Source: Lewinellaceae bacterium
Lineage (GTDB): Bacteria; Bacteroidota; Bacteroidia; Chitinophagales; Saprospiraceae
NCBI GenBank assembly: GCA_016711435.1
Contig: JADJSY010000017.1
Span: forward strand, 71,238-135,237
Reading direction: 5' to 3'
DNA length: 64,000 nt
The translations under genes were made by a program, and so were the position numbers. Of the stretch, positions 24,934 to 33,838 are shown piece after piece (positions within the stretch are counted from its first letter, which is position 1; the number at the start of each line of letters is the position of its first letter). The notes below the pieces were generated by a model. It saw only the letters and a list, made by a program, of their open reading frames with translations, had not been told where the DNA came from and searched no databases.

Positions 24934-25098
24934 TTATCGGTTATTAGTTATCGGTTATCAGGCTGGTAACTTTTAGCCGGAATAGTTATCGGTTATCAGT
25001 TATCAGGCTGCTAACTTTTGGCTAAACAAACAACTCCAGCCATAGGTTACCAGCCTGATAACCGATAACTAATAACCGATAACCGATAACCAACAATT
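24932..25098. repeat. 38-bp perfect inverted repeat of GTTATC heptamers
   Basis: Arms at 24933-24970 and 25046-25083 are exactly complementary over 38 bp: GTTATCG/GTTATTA heptamers, then CAGGCTGGTAAC. A partial tandem duplicate of the left arm (AATAGTTATCGG to GGCTGCTAAC, 24982-25013) lies between them. It separates the SDR from the aldehyde dehydrogenase within one functional gene set. Confidence 0.92.
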
Positions 25099-25109
25099 GA
25101 TAATAAAAT

Positions 25110-26501
25110 ATGCAACTTTCCTTCCAAACCATCTCCCCGGTCGACGGCTCCATCTATGTTGAGCGTTCATTGGCCTCCGAACAGGACATCGAGCAGGCAC
25201 TGCGACGCGCTGTGGAAGCGCAACGTGACTGGGCTGCGAGCAGTATTTCCGAACGCGCCACGGTCTGCCGAAAAGCCGTGCATTACATGATAGATCGCGC
25301 CGATGAATTGGGAGCGGAACTGAGTTGGCAAATGGGTCGCCCCATCCGTTATGCGCCGTTTGAAATCAAAAAAGGTTTCCGGGAACGCGCGCATTACATG
25401 ATCGACATAGCGGAATCTGCCCTGGCAGACATTCCGGCGGAGGAAATCCCTGGATTCCGGCGTTATATCCGGCGTGTGCCCCTCGGATTGGTGCTGGTTT
25501 TGGCGCCCTGGAACTACCCGTACCTGACCTCGGTCAATTCCATTATTCCTGCATTAATGGCCGGCAATTCAGTCTTGCTGAAACACGCGCAACAGACGCC
25601 GCTTTGTGCAGAGCATTATGCGGAGGCGTTCCGTTCGGCTGGCGCGCCGGAAGGGTTGTTTCAGTATCTACACCTCTCGCATGAGCAGGCAGCCCGGGTG
25701 ATCGCCGATGCCCGCGTGGCGCAAGTGGCGTTTACAGGCTCTGTGGATGGCGGGCACGCTGTGCAAAAGGCTGCTTTGGAGCGTTTTATCGCTCCCGGCT
25801 TGGAGCTCGGCGGCAAAGACCCCGCGTATGTGCGGGCTGACGCGCCGCTGGAATACGCCATTGAAAACCTGGTGGACGGAGCATTTTTTAATTCGGGTCA
25901 GTCCTGTTGCGGAATCGAACGAATTTATGTGCATGAAAGCAGGTTCAACAGTTTTGTGGAAGGTTTTGTGGAATTAACCCGGCAATATCAATTGGGTAAT
26001 CCGCTGCTGCCTGAAACCACGCTGGGGCCGATGGTGCGCACTTCTGCTGCCGATTTTGTAAAAAAACAGATACATGAAGCAGTGCAGCAAGGCGCTACAA
26101 CACTGATCGATCCGGCCTCGTTTCCGGCACACCGCGACGGTACGCCCTACCTGGCCCCGCAGGTGTTGATTCAGGTAAACCATTCCATGTCCCTGATGAC
26201 AGAAGAAACTTTCGGCCCGGCTGTGGGTATAATGCCCGTAAAAGACGATGCCGAGGCCATCCGTTTGATGAATGACAGTCGCTACGGACTTACGGCTTCG
26301 GTGTGGACGGAGGACATGGAAGCCGCCATCCGTATCGGCAACCAGATCGAAACAGGTACCTGGTTTATGAACCGCTGCGATTACCTCGATCCGGGGCTGG
26401 CATGGACGGGCGTGAAGGATTCAGGCCGGGGTTGCACGTTGTCGAGCCTGGGTTACGAGGCCCTCACCCGGCCCAAATCATATCATTTGAAATCAGTTTA
26501 A
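25110..26501 (+). CDS. NAD(P)-dependent aldehyde dehydrogenase
   Basis: 463 residues of the ALDH superfamily. Motifs are PWNYPYLTSVN, AGNSVLLKHA (Lys158), the base Glu232 in LELGGKDP, the nucleophile Cys266 in NSGQSCCGIER and the late TEETFGPAVGIMPV and GLTASVWT. The chain is slightly shorter than the typical 480-500. In the gene set it would oxidise the gamma-glutamyl amino-aldehyde made by the SDR to the acid. The next gene starts 1 bp after its stop, a sign of one transcript. Confidence 0.92.
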   Translation: MQLSFQTISPVDGSIYVERSLASEQDIEQALRRAVEAQRDWAASSISERATVCRKAVHYMIDRADELGAELSWQMGRPIRYAPFEIKKGFRERAHYMIDIAESALADIPAEEIPGFRRYIRRVPLGLVLVLAPWNYPYLTSVNSIIPALMAGNSVLLKHAQQTPLCAEHYAEAFRSAGAPEGLFQYLHLSHEQAARVIADARVAQVAFTGSVDGGHAVQKAALERFIAPGLELGGKDPAYVRADAPLEYAIENLVDGAFFNSGQSCCGIERIYVHESRFNSFVEGFVELTRQYQLGNPLLPETTLGPMVRTSAADFVKKQIHEAVQQGATTLIDPASFPAHRDGTPYLAPQVLIQVNHSMSLMTEETFGPAVGIMPVKDDAEAIRLMNDSRYGLTASVWTEDMEAAIRIGNQIETGTWFMNRCDYLDPGLAWTGVKDSGRGCTLSSLGYEALTRPKSYHLKSV

Positions 26502-26502
26502 T

Positions 26503-27198
26503 ATGAAAATCGGACTTTTAGCATGCGATCAGATACCGGAGCGATTTCTCCCCATCGGCGGAAATTTAAGCGACATGTTTGCAGCGCTGTTTCCCGAAGC
26601 GGAAGTCGTTACTTTCGATGTTTACAAAGGGCGTTTCCCGGATTCGACGGACAATTGTGATGCTTATATGTGTACCGGCTCCAAATTTTCCGTGTACGAC
26701 GAAGCGGACTGGATCATTGATCTTCAGGCTTTTGTGCGTGAATTGTACGCGCGGGAAAAGGTGTTCGTCGGCGTTTGTTTCGGGCACCAGATGCTGGGCC
26801 ATGCGCTCGGAGGCCGTGTGGAAAAAGCGCCGGCCGGCTGGTGTGCAGGTCGCTATACATTTGAAGTGATTCAGCCCAAACCCTGGATGACGCCGTTTCA
26901 ACAGGAATATAGCTTGATGATGATGTGCCAGGATCAAATCATGGAACTACCGCCCGACAGCACGGTGCTGGCTGCCACCGCCGATTGTCCGGTGGGTATG
27001 GTACAAGTAGGACCCCGCATGCTCGGCTTGCAGGCGCATCCTGAGTTTCCCGTTGCATACGTAAAGGGGTTGCTGGAAGAACGCGTTTACCGAATCGGGG
27101 CAGAAAAGGTTAAAATGGCCTTAGATAGTTTGGCGCAGCCTTTGGATGCAGGGGTTGTGGCGCAGTGGATAGGGAATTTTATTCGAGGGAAATCTTAA
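26503..27198 (+). CDS. Class I glutamine amidotransferase-like gamma-glutamyl hydrolase
   Basis: 231 residues. The triad of class I amidotransferases is present: Cys92 in GVCFGHQMLGHALGG and His179/Glu181 in LQAHPEF. The protein is a stand-alone domain of the GuaA-type group, without a synthase partner. In IpuF- or PuuD-like roles such proteins cut gamma-glutamyl amides to release glutamate and an amino acid (glycine if the starting amine is ethanolamine). It lies 1 bp after the ALDH gene and its last 4 bp overlap a convergent small gene. Confidence 0.85.
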   Translation: MKIGLLACDQIPERFLPIGGNLSDMFAALFPEAEVVTFDVYKGRFPDSTDNCDAYMCTGSKFSVYDEADWIIDLQAFVRELYAREKVFVGVCFGHQMLGHALGGRVEKAPAGWCAGRYTFEVIQPKPWMTPFQQEYSLMMMCQDQIMELPPDSTVLAATADCPVGMVQVGPRMLGLQAHPEFPVAYVKGLLEERVYRIGAEKVKMALDSLAQPLDAGVVAQWIGNFIRGKS

Positions 27199-27482
27199 TT
27201 CCACCTGGCTTTACTGATCGCGTAAAAAGTACCCGCCAGAATGGCAATCCAGATAACAGACAGTATTACCACAACTGCCACATGTCGACCCTGCTGCCTG
27301 AGATACCACGTTAATGCAGTGGTGCCGGCAAAGAAAACCAGCAGTACAACAGAGATTCCCCTGTCTTTGGCCGCCAAAGGCCCGCCGCCGGCGAACCCAA
27401 AAAAGGTAGCCACGATGGCCAGGCATATAATGCCCGAAACAAACTGGTGAAAATTGTAAAGAAGATTGGATGCAGTTATCAT
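27195..27482 (-). CDS. Small three-TM membrane protein
   Basis: 95 residues with three membrane helices (about 13-32, 43-60 and 70-89), a glycine-rich loop AGGGPLAAKDRG and a basic loop between helices two and three. Not recognised. The last 4 bp overlap the end of the convergent amidotransferase gene. Confidence 0.65.
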   Translation of the reverse strand: MITASNLLYNFHQFVSGIICLAIVATFFGFAGGGPLAAKDRGISVVLLVFFAGTTALTWYLRQQGRHVAVVVILSVIWIAILAGTFYAISKARWN

Positions 27483-27512
27483 TCGGAAACAAATGGATTT
27501 ATCGGTTGAATA

Positions 27513-29918
27513 CTATTTTAAGAAAACCACAGAACATGCTGCCGAGCCTTTTTCACCCGTCAGTATCAACCAGTAATTGCCGTTCGCGGGCGTATTCAAT
27601 TTCAATTCAGCCTCTTTAACGGGCGACGCAAAAGACCATTCCTGTGCCAAAGCGCCTTCCGTATTAAATAATGCCACCCTGTCAAATGTCTCCACTGCCT
27701 GCACCCGAATCGAAAGGCTTGCCGGATTGGGGCTTACTTTCGCAGAAAAAGTGCGCTGCCGGGCTTCGGAATTAGAGACCGTAGAAATGCCCTTGGCAAA
27801 AGTGAACTCTCCTGGTACAATATGGTCGATTCTGATAAATCCGTAACGATCCGTACCGGAAGACAACTGGTTTTTGAAATACGTAGCATATTCCTGCCAG
27901 GGGTGACCGGGGCCGGGGCGATAGATCAGGCGCAGGCTGTCTTCCGAAGGACCGGTCTGAACAAAAAGTTCCCGGTCCAGTTGATCCAACTGTCCCCGTC
28001 CGTCGTAAAAAACGCTGGCGTTGGCATCAAAACCCGCAGGAATATCGCCGCTGATGCTCCAGTAGCGGTTGGTTAGTTTGTAACCGAAAGGATTGGCTGT
28101 GCCAGCCGTGTCCGGCATGGCAAAATGGTGTTCCACCCGCAGCAAAGCGGAATCCTGCAAGGCATTCACCCGAATATCCATTTTGGCCGGTGCAAAAGAA
28201 TGCAGCCCGGTAGCGGTAATCACTTCTTCGTGATCCGCACGTGCCAGGGTGAGTTTCAGGTTGGTATTGAGCCAGACCAACTGCGGCGCAAACGGCAATA
28301 CAAACTGGAGCACACTGTTTTCCCCGGAGGCTATCGCTGTCTGATAACTGCGTTGCCAGTTGGTATCGACAAACGTACATTCGAGTGGAACCTGCTGATG
28401 CAAATGTGGCGCGCCACGCTTTTTTTGTTTGACAAATACGGTTACATTGAATTGATTATCAACAGGTTGTACAGCAAAGGAATCCACTGAAAAATCAGTG
28501 AACCCTGGAGAAAACACCCAGTCTTCAAAAAAAGGATGCAGGTCCAAGCCCGTTGCAGCGCTGAGTTTGTCGCGGAAAGTGGCGCTGCTCCAATCGTCAA
28601 ACCGGGTGCCTTCCAGAGCAGCCCGGATGCCTGTCCGAAACAGCGAATCGCCCATGTATCCACGCAGGTTGTGGGCCACCACCGCGCCCTTTTTATACAC
28701 ATGATCTCCATAAGTAAGGTCGTGTGGCAAACCTGAAACGGCCCGGTAGCCGCCTTCACCGACATGGGTATTTTGAAGAACAGTCAAAAAATTATCGCGC
28801 ACAGCCTTTTTGTAAGCCTCTTCGCCATATACCCATTCGGTAAACAGATGTTCCGAATAAACGGCCCAGCCTTCATTGAGCCACATGTCTTCAGCAGTGC
28901 TGCAAGTCGCCAGATCGCCCCACCAATGGTGGCTGAGTTCATGCGCCCAAAGCGGCTCGAAGCCCAAAGTGCCGTCAATCGCCGAGCGCATAATGGCGAT
29001 ATTGGTCGCGTGTTCCATCGCGCCGGAATTGAAAGGCACCAGGGAATAACCGATTTTATTCCAAAGATATGGGCCGTACCAGTGTTCGAATGCCGTTATG
29101 GCTTGAGGCAGGTGCTGAAAAGTGGCGGCAACTTTATTGGTATCGGCCGGCGCGGCGGCTATTTCCACAGGGATCAGGCCGTTGACGCCCGGATAATTGC
29201 GCCGGAAAGAAGTGTACGGCCCGGTGGCAAAACACGCGAGGTAAGAAGGAATGGCTTCGTCTAACTTCCAGTGCCTTTGAGTCAATCCATTTGGAAGGGT
29301 CGTTTCGCTTATCAGCGCGCCGTTGCAATAGGCAGGTTTGGCCGCCATGGAAACAATCAAAAATTCAAAACTGCAACGCTCCGTAAAATTGTCGAAACAG
29401 GGAAACCAGGCGCGTCCGAAACTATGCGGATCTGCCTCAAAACCCACCCCGAGGTTGTAAAAATACCCACTTTGATTGTACACCCCACCCCATCCGCTGC
29501 CGTCCATGACCGGCGCGCCGTGGTAGACTACTTTCAGCCGAGCACTGTCGCCTTCGGTCAATATCACAGGAAATGTAACCGTCAGCGAAGCAGCTGACTG
29601 GCTAAATACGACAGGTATATTATCTACCAACACCGAATCGACCGTAAGTCCTTCCAGATCGAGCCGGATGTCGGAAACCTGTTCCGCTTTGGCATACAAA
29701 GTCAGGGTGCTGCTGCCAACAATCTGTGGAGGATTCGAGACATCCAGTTCAATCCTGGCATGCAGTATATCGATCGAATCGCTGCGCGTATCGGGCGTAG
29801 TTGGCGGGGGCGTGGTCAACAGCCTGCCTTTGGCGCACCACTCATCGCTTTGCAGCATTTTTTGAGCTGGGAGGAAGGTGGCGGCCAGGAAAAGCAAAAA
29901 GATGGGTAGTGCGCGCAT
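27513..29918 (-). CDS. Secreted M1-family zinc aminopeptidase with T9SS sorting domain
   Basis: 801 residues: a signal peptide ends near FLPAQ, followed by the M1 N-terminal beta domain. The exopeptidase motif region is GAMEHATN (299-306, family GAMEN), and the zinc site is H326-E-L-S-H330 with Glu349 in WLNEGWAVYSE. A ~200-residue C-terminal region follows and a T9SS type A sorting domain of ~85 residues ends the chain (VSPNPASLSIRV to NYWLILTGEKGS). It removes N-terminal residues from peptides outside the cell or at the surface. GAMEH in place of GAMEN is seen in some M1 relatives. An inverted repeat lies just upstream. Confidence 0.92.
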   Translation of the reverse strand: MRALPIFLLFLAATFLPAQKMLQSDEWCAKGRLLTTPPPTTPDTRSDSIDILHARIELDVSNPPQIVGSSTLTLYAKAEQVSDIRLDLEGLTVDSVLVDNIPVVFSQSAASLTVTFPVILTEGDSARLKVVYHGAPVMDGSGWGGVYNQSGYFYNLGVGFEADPHSFGRAWFPCFDNFTERCSFEFLIVSMAAKPAYCNGALISETTLPNGLTQRHWKLDEAIPSYLACFATGPYTSFRRNYPGVNGLIPVEIAAAPADTNKVAATFQHLPQAITAFEHWYGPYLWNKIGYSLVPFNSGAMEHATNIAIMRSAIDGTLGFEPLWAHELSHHWWGDLATCSTAEDMWLNEGWAVYSEHLFTEWVYGEEAYKKAVRDNFLTVLQNTHVGEGGYRAVSGLPHDLTYGDHVYKKGAVVAHNLRGYMGDSLFRTGIRAALEGTRFDDWSSATFRDKLSAATGLDLHPFFEDWVFSPGFTDFSVDSFAVQPVDNQFNVTVFVKQKKRGAPHLHQQVPLECTFVDTNWQRSYQTAIASGENSVLQFVLPFAPQLVWLNTNLKLTLARADHEEVITATGLHSFAPAKMDIRVNALQDSALLRVEHHFAMPDTAGTANPFGYKLTNRYWSISGDIPAGFDANASVFYDGRGQLDQLDRELFVQTGPSEDSLRLIYRPGPGHPWQEYATYFKNQLSSGTDRYGFIRIDHIVPGEFTFAKGISTVSNSEARQRTFSAKVSPNPASLSIRVQAVETFDRVALFNTEGALAQEWSFASPVKEAELKLNTPANGNYWLILTGEKGSAACSVVFLK

Positions 29919-29933
29919 GGGATTGCATTTTTA

Positions 29934-30029
29934 GGTTTGGATGGTTTGAAAAGTTTGATGGTTTGAGGTGGTAACTTTTGGCTTTAAGTTACCACCTCAA
30001 ACCATCAAACTTTTCAAACCATCCAAACC
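29934..30029. repeat. 44-bp perfect inverted repeat of GGTTTGATG words
   Basis: Arms 29934-29977 and 29986-30029 are exactly complementary with an 8-nt loop. The words are GGTTTGGATGGTTTGA, AAAGTTTGATGGTTTGAGG and TGGTAACTT. It starts 5 bp after the TonB-receptor stop (minus strand) and ends 16 bp before the M1 peptidase start, so it could terminate the first transcript and insulate the second. Confidence 0.95.
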
Positions 30030-30034
30030 ACTCC

Positions 30035-32320
30035 TCAAAACTGAAACGCCACGCTCAAGCCCGGTATCAGCGGCAACTGATTGACCCGTTCGGCCCGAAT
30101 CCGGTCGTAATAAAAAATATTCGCCCGGTCGTACACATTGGTTGCGGAAGCCGTGACTTCCAGGCTTGCGTATTTCGAGAATTTGAACACGCGTTTCAGC
30201 GAAAGGTCGAGGCGATGGTAATAAGGAAGTCGCCCGCTGTTTCTTTTGCTGGCATAAACGATACCGGGCAGTCCATCCGGGTTGCCGGTGACAACGTCCG
30301 TTCCGACGCCATCGTCGAAGTTGATATTGGTATAAAAACCCTGGGTGAGGGTGAACGGAAAGCCGGAACCGAAATTCCAGCGCGCGCCCAGTTCCCATTT
30401 TCTGCTTTTTCCCAGCAGGTAAGTGCCTACCAGATTCATGTTGTGGCGGCGGTCGAAAACGGGCGGATATACCTGCTCGCCGTCATCGCGGGTGACATAG
30501 CCGAAGGAGTAAGAACCCCAGAGGTAGGATCGTTTGCCCTCTAATTTCATGGAAAAATCGATGCCGTAAGCGTCGCCTGTTTCCACAAAAAAGTTAGGAT
30601 CAGTGCTCTCATTCTTAAAGCGGTTCAGCGACAATAACTGAGTGAATTTTTTGTAATAACCCTCGATATTAACTTCAAAATTGTTGGTGATGTCGATTTC
30701 AAACCCGGTTACGCCATGCAATGCCTTTTGCAGGCGGTGTTCGGTAGGCTCGGTGGAATTGGGTTTGTAGACCGTTTCTTCCGGGCCGGACAGGAATCCG
30801 ACAAAAAGGTTGACAATATCGCGTTCGTTGACCGTTGAAAGCAGGTTTTGCGAGTACAGGCCGGCTGCAAGTTTGAAGCGCAGTTTATCGGAAATATTGT
30901 ATTTCAGACCCAAACGGGGTTCCGGCGAAACATCGTCGAGCGACTGGTAATATTGCAAACGGAAACCCGGCTCGATCACAAGCGGGCCGATTTTGCGTTT
31001 CCAGCGCACATAACCGCTGATTTCCGTCGTGTTGTCATTTTGTTCGGTGGTGATGCCCCGAAAATTGATGAACTGAAATTCGGTGCGGAAGCCTGTTAGC
31101 GCCAGGCCGTATTCCACTTCATTATCGCGGCCCAGGTTTTTAAAATTCAGCGCGCCGTAATAGCCCGAAATACCACTCGTCCGGGGTTGCCGGTCTGCTT
31201 CTTCGATTTCAGAATCGTAATTGGAAAAGGTCAGCGTGCCATTGATAATGGTATTGGAATTGGTTGGAACCAGGGTAAAATCAGCGCCACCACCGCCGCT
31301 TGTCCAGCCAAACTGCGTTTGGGGGTAATCCACACCATCGATATAATTAAACCCGAAAACATTCAATTTGCTGCCGTTGCCTGAAAGAAAGGAGACTTTC
31401 CCGTAAAAATCGCGATAATCGAAGGGTATCCCGACAGAATCATTGACGTTCGGGTACAATTTGCTGTCCAACTGGTTGATAAGCGCTTTTTTGGCCGCCA
31501 CAACAAACGAAATACTGCTGCCATTATCTGATTTGAGCGGTACGATCGGTCCTTCGAGGATGGCTTTAGCCTGGAACGGCCCGGCTGACAGGTTGCCGGA
31601 AAGTCGTTTTCGATTGCCTTCGCGGGTTTTTACATCTACAATCGCCGAAATTCGACCGCCGTGTTCCGCATTAAAACCGCCGGTGAGTACATCCACGTTG
31701 CGAATCAGTTCCGTTTCAAAAACGGAGAAAAAACCGATGCTGTGGAAAGGATTGTAAATTGTCATCCCGTCGAGCAGGATACGGTTTTGTACGGGCGAGC
31801 CGCCGCGGATATAAAGTTGTCCGCCCTGGTCGCCGGTGAACACAACACCCGGCAATACAGTGAGGTACTGCGCAATATCCGACTGGCCGCCTACCGAAGG
31901 CAGGGAACGAATTTGTTTGGGCGTCACACTTATTTTGGAAACCTGTACTTCCGTTTTGGCTTGTGTTTTCCGCCCGCTGATGACAATTTCGCCCAGGTTT
32001 TGGCCGCTTTCAGTAATATAAAAACTCTGATAAGCGATTTCACCTTTTTTTACAACAACCGGGATTTCGGACAAATCATATCCCGTCAGGGTAACACTGA
32101 TTTGATATGTACCGACCGGGATATTCGCGATGGAATAAAAGCCGTTTATATCGGAAATGGTACCCAGATTTTGCCCTTCTACCCGAATGGTAGCAAAACC
32201 GACAGGCTGGGCTGTTTCTTTATCGTATATATTGCCCCGAATTGCGCCAGAGAGCGGTTTTTGGGCAAATACCAAGATAGGAAGGGCTGCAATAGCCAAT
32301 AATAGAAGGGAGCGTCGCAT
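30035..32320 (-). CDS. TonB-dependent outer-membrane receptor with carboxypeptidase-regulatory-like domain
   Basis: 761 residues from the ATG at 32320, which gives the signal peptide RRSLLLLAIAALPILVFAQ; an in-frame Met 102 bp upstream is less likely because it lies beyond the -7 box. The domain order is CarboxypepD_reg-like (~25-105, GNIYDKETAQPVGFATIRVE), plug (~120-230, YLTVLPGVVFTGDQGGQLYI) and a 22-strand barrel ending in aromatic GLSVAFQF. It imports an unknown ligand with energy from TonB. No SusD-like gene is adjacent, so it is not a glycan SusCD pair. A TATCTTTG promoter box lies 22 nt upstream. Confidence 0.92.
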   Translation of the reverse strand: MRRSLLLLAIAALPILVFAQKPLSGAIRGNIYDKETAQPVGFATIRVEGQNLGTISDINGFYSIANIPVGTYQISVTLTGYDLSEIPVVVKKGEIAYQSFYITESGQNLGEIVISGRKTQAKTEVQVSKISVTPKQIRSLPSVGGQSDIAQYLTVLPGVVFTGDQGGQLYIRGGSPVQNRILLDGMTIYNPFHSIGFFSVFETELIRNVDVLTGGFNAEHGGRISAIVDVKTREGNRKRLSGNLSAGPFQAKAILEGPIVPLKSDNGSSISFVVAAKKALINQLDSKLYPNVNDSVGIPFDYRDFYGKVSFLSGNGSKLNVFGFNYIDGVDYPQTQFGWTSGGGGADFTLVPTNSNTIINGTLTFSNYDSEIEEADRQPRTSGISGYYGALNFKNLGRDNEVEYGLALTGFRTEFQFINFRGITTEQNDNTTEISGYVRWKRKIGPLVIEPGFRLQYYQSLDDVSPEPRLGLKYNISDKLRFKLAAGLYSQNLLSTVNERDIVNLFVGFLSGPEETVYKPNSTEPTEHRLQKALHGVTGFEIDITNNFEVNIEGYYKKFTQLLSLNRFKNESTDPNFFVETGDAYGIDFSMKLEGKRSYLWGSYSFGYVTRDDGEQVYPPVFDRRHNMNLVGTYLLGKSRKWELGARWNFGSGFPFTLTQGFYTNINFDDGVGTDVVTGNPDGLPGIVYASKRNSGRLPYYHRLDLSLKRVFKFSKYASLEVTASATNVYDRANIFYYDRIRAERVNQLPLIPGLSVAFQF

Positions 32321-32341
32321 GAATTGTTTTTTTGACAGTCG

Positions 32342-32349
32342 CAAAGATA
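32342..32349 (-). promoter_or_regulatory. -7 box of the TonB-receptor promoter
   Basis: The minus strand reads TATCTTTG, matching TAnnTTTG, 22 nt from the chosen start codon. The divergent deacetylase gene begins 89 bp away, so the region holds two promoters; the plus-strand one is less clear. Confidence 0.6.
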
Positions 32350-32437
32350 GCAGGCTGCCTGCACTTGAAACGCTATTCAAAAAGATAGTGGCAGACAAAA
32401 ACGCAAGCAGGCATTTCTTCACGAACTTTGCGGCAAC

Positions 32438-33766
32438 ATGCTTATTATAGAAACCACGGCTGATTTTTTACCGGAAAAGGAATATTGTTTCCATGTATTG
32501 TTTCGGGAAATGCTCGGAGTAGCGTACCAACTCGTCGTGGGCAAGGGCAAGGATTACACGATCCGGCTGCCCAATGGCCGGGTGTTAATCGTGGAAGATC
32601 ATTTCTTTCAAGTAGTCTCGGACGGTAATTATTTGAATAGCAAATACTTACCCAACCAGACAACCCCGTTTAAATATGATGGAGCGGATGTGACGGTGCT
32701 CTACGGAAGGCCTGAAATGGCGTTTCAACTACAACAGGACAACCCGGCGATTTGCTGTGGTATCGACGTTTTTGCGGCTACTTTTTTCATGCTAACACGT
32801 TGGGAAGAATACGTACTGCCGGATCGGGACGAACATGGAAGGTTTCCTGCACATGCTTCCGCCGCAGTTCGTTATCATTTTCTGGATCGCCCGGTCGTCA
32901 ATGAATGGGCCGATCTGATTTGGAAAATACTCCTTCAACTCGGCTGGCCCCATCCGCGCCCGGAGCGAACGTACCGGCTATCCGTTTCCTGCGATGTGGA
33001 CCACCCGAGGTTGTGGTGGTCTGCTGCGGATCGTTTCAAAACACTTACGGGCAGTCTTTTTGTCAGAAACAACCCAAAAGAGACGCTTTTCTGGTTAAAA
33101 AAATATATTTTCAAGTCAGGCGACCCTTATGATGTTTTTGAGGAGTGGCTGGGTATTTTTGAACAACACGGTATTCAGGCGCAGTTTAATTTTCTCGGCG
33201 ACCGCCCGACTTCCAGCGACTGTTATTACCCGATCCGACACCCATTTCTAAGAAAAACCATAGAAAAAATAGCCGCTCGCGGACACGGCATCGGTTTCCA
33301 TCCTTCATACGAGGCATTTGACCGGCCGGAAATGTTCAAACATGAACTGGAATCTGTCAGGCAGGTCTCCCCTGTTCCGGTAACAAGCGGCCGGCAGCAT
33401 TACCTTAGGTTTTCAGCGCCTGCAACCTGGCAAATGTGGGATAAATCGGGTATGGATTGGGAAAGTTCCCTGGGATATTCGGAAGCGGAAGGGTTCCGAT
33501 GCGGTATTTGCCACGATTTCCCGGTATTTGATTTCCAGGAACGAAAAATGCTCCGGCTGCGTGAAAAACCGCTGATTGCGATGGACGTAACACTGGCGCT
33601 TTATCAAAAGTACACGCCTGACGAGGCTTCGGACCGTTTGGAACAACTCCGGCGGCAGGTCGTGAAACACAAGGGTGAATTTGTTTGTTTATGGCATAAC
33701 TCGTCGTGGAACACCTACTTTTGGGCCGAATGGAAGGAGGTTTTCCTAAAGTTTATTACTGCATAA
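32438..33766 (+). CDS. Polysaccharide-deacetylase-family protein
   Basis: 442 residues, no signal peptide. The N-terminal ~150 residues are the Bacteroidota-specific leader (DUF7033-like: IDVFAATFFMLTRWEEY and YHFLDRPVVNEWADLIW). The NodB-type core begins at about 180 with LSVSCDVDHPRLWW (metal Asp-Val-Asp-His) and continues with FNFLGDRP and GHGIGFHPSYEA (His pair). Such proteins deacetylate N-acetylhexosamines in cell-wall or surface polysaccharide. The next gene, RemB/Wzi-like, begins 72 bp downstream, pointing to surface polysaccharide work. Confidence 0.85.
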   Translation: MLIIETTADFLPEKEYCFHVLFREMLGVAYQLVVGKGKDYTIRLPNGRVLIVEDHFFQVVSDGNYLNSKYLPNQTTPFKYDGADVTVLYGRPEMAFQLQQDNPAICCGIDVFAATFFMLTRWEEYVLPDRDEHGRFPAHASAAVRYHFLDRPVVNEWADLIWKILLQLGWPHPRPERTYRLSVSCDVDHPRLWWSAADRFKTLTGSLFVRNNPKETLFWLKKYIFKSGDPYDVFEEWLGIFEQHGIQAQFNFLGDRPTSSDCYYPIRHPFLRKTIEKIAARGHGIGFHPSYEAFDRPEMFKHELESVRQVSPVPVTSGRQHYLRFSAPATWQMWDKSGMDWESSLGYSEAEGFRCGICHDFPVFDFQERKMLRLREKPLIAMDVTLALYQKYTPDEASDRLEQLRRQVVKHKGEFVCLWHNSSWNTYFWAEWKEVFLKFITA

Positions 33767-33838
33767 GTTAAAACTAAATCTTGTCTAACTCATTGATCTA
33801 CATTGCTTTTTGCCTTTTGCAATTTTGCCCTTTTTCTT

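Noticed and set aside
24932..25098. CRISPR-like array
   Set aside because: The units are 7-nt direct words in palindromic order with no unique spacers of constant length, and no cas gene is present.
30035..32320. SusC member of a glycan utilisation locus
   Set aside because: No SusD-like lipoprotein or glycoside hydrolase is adjacent. The receptor is a stand-alone one with a regulatory-like N-terminal domain.
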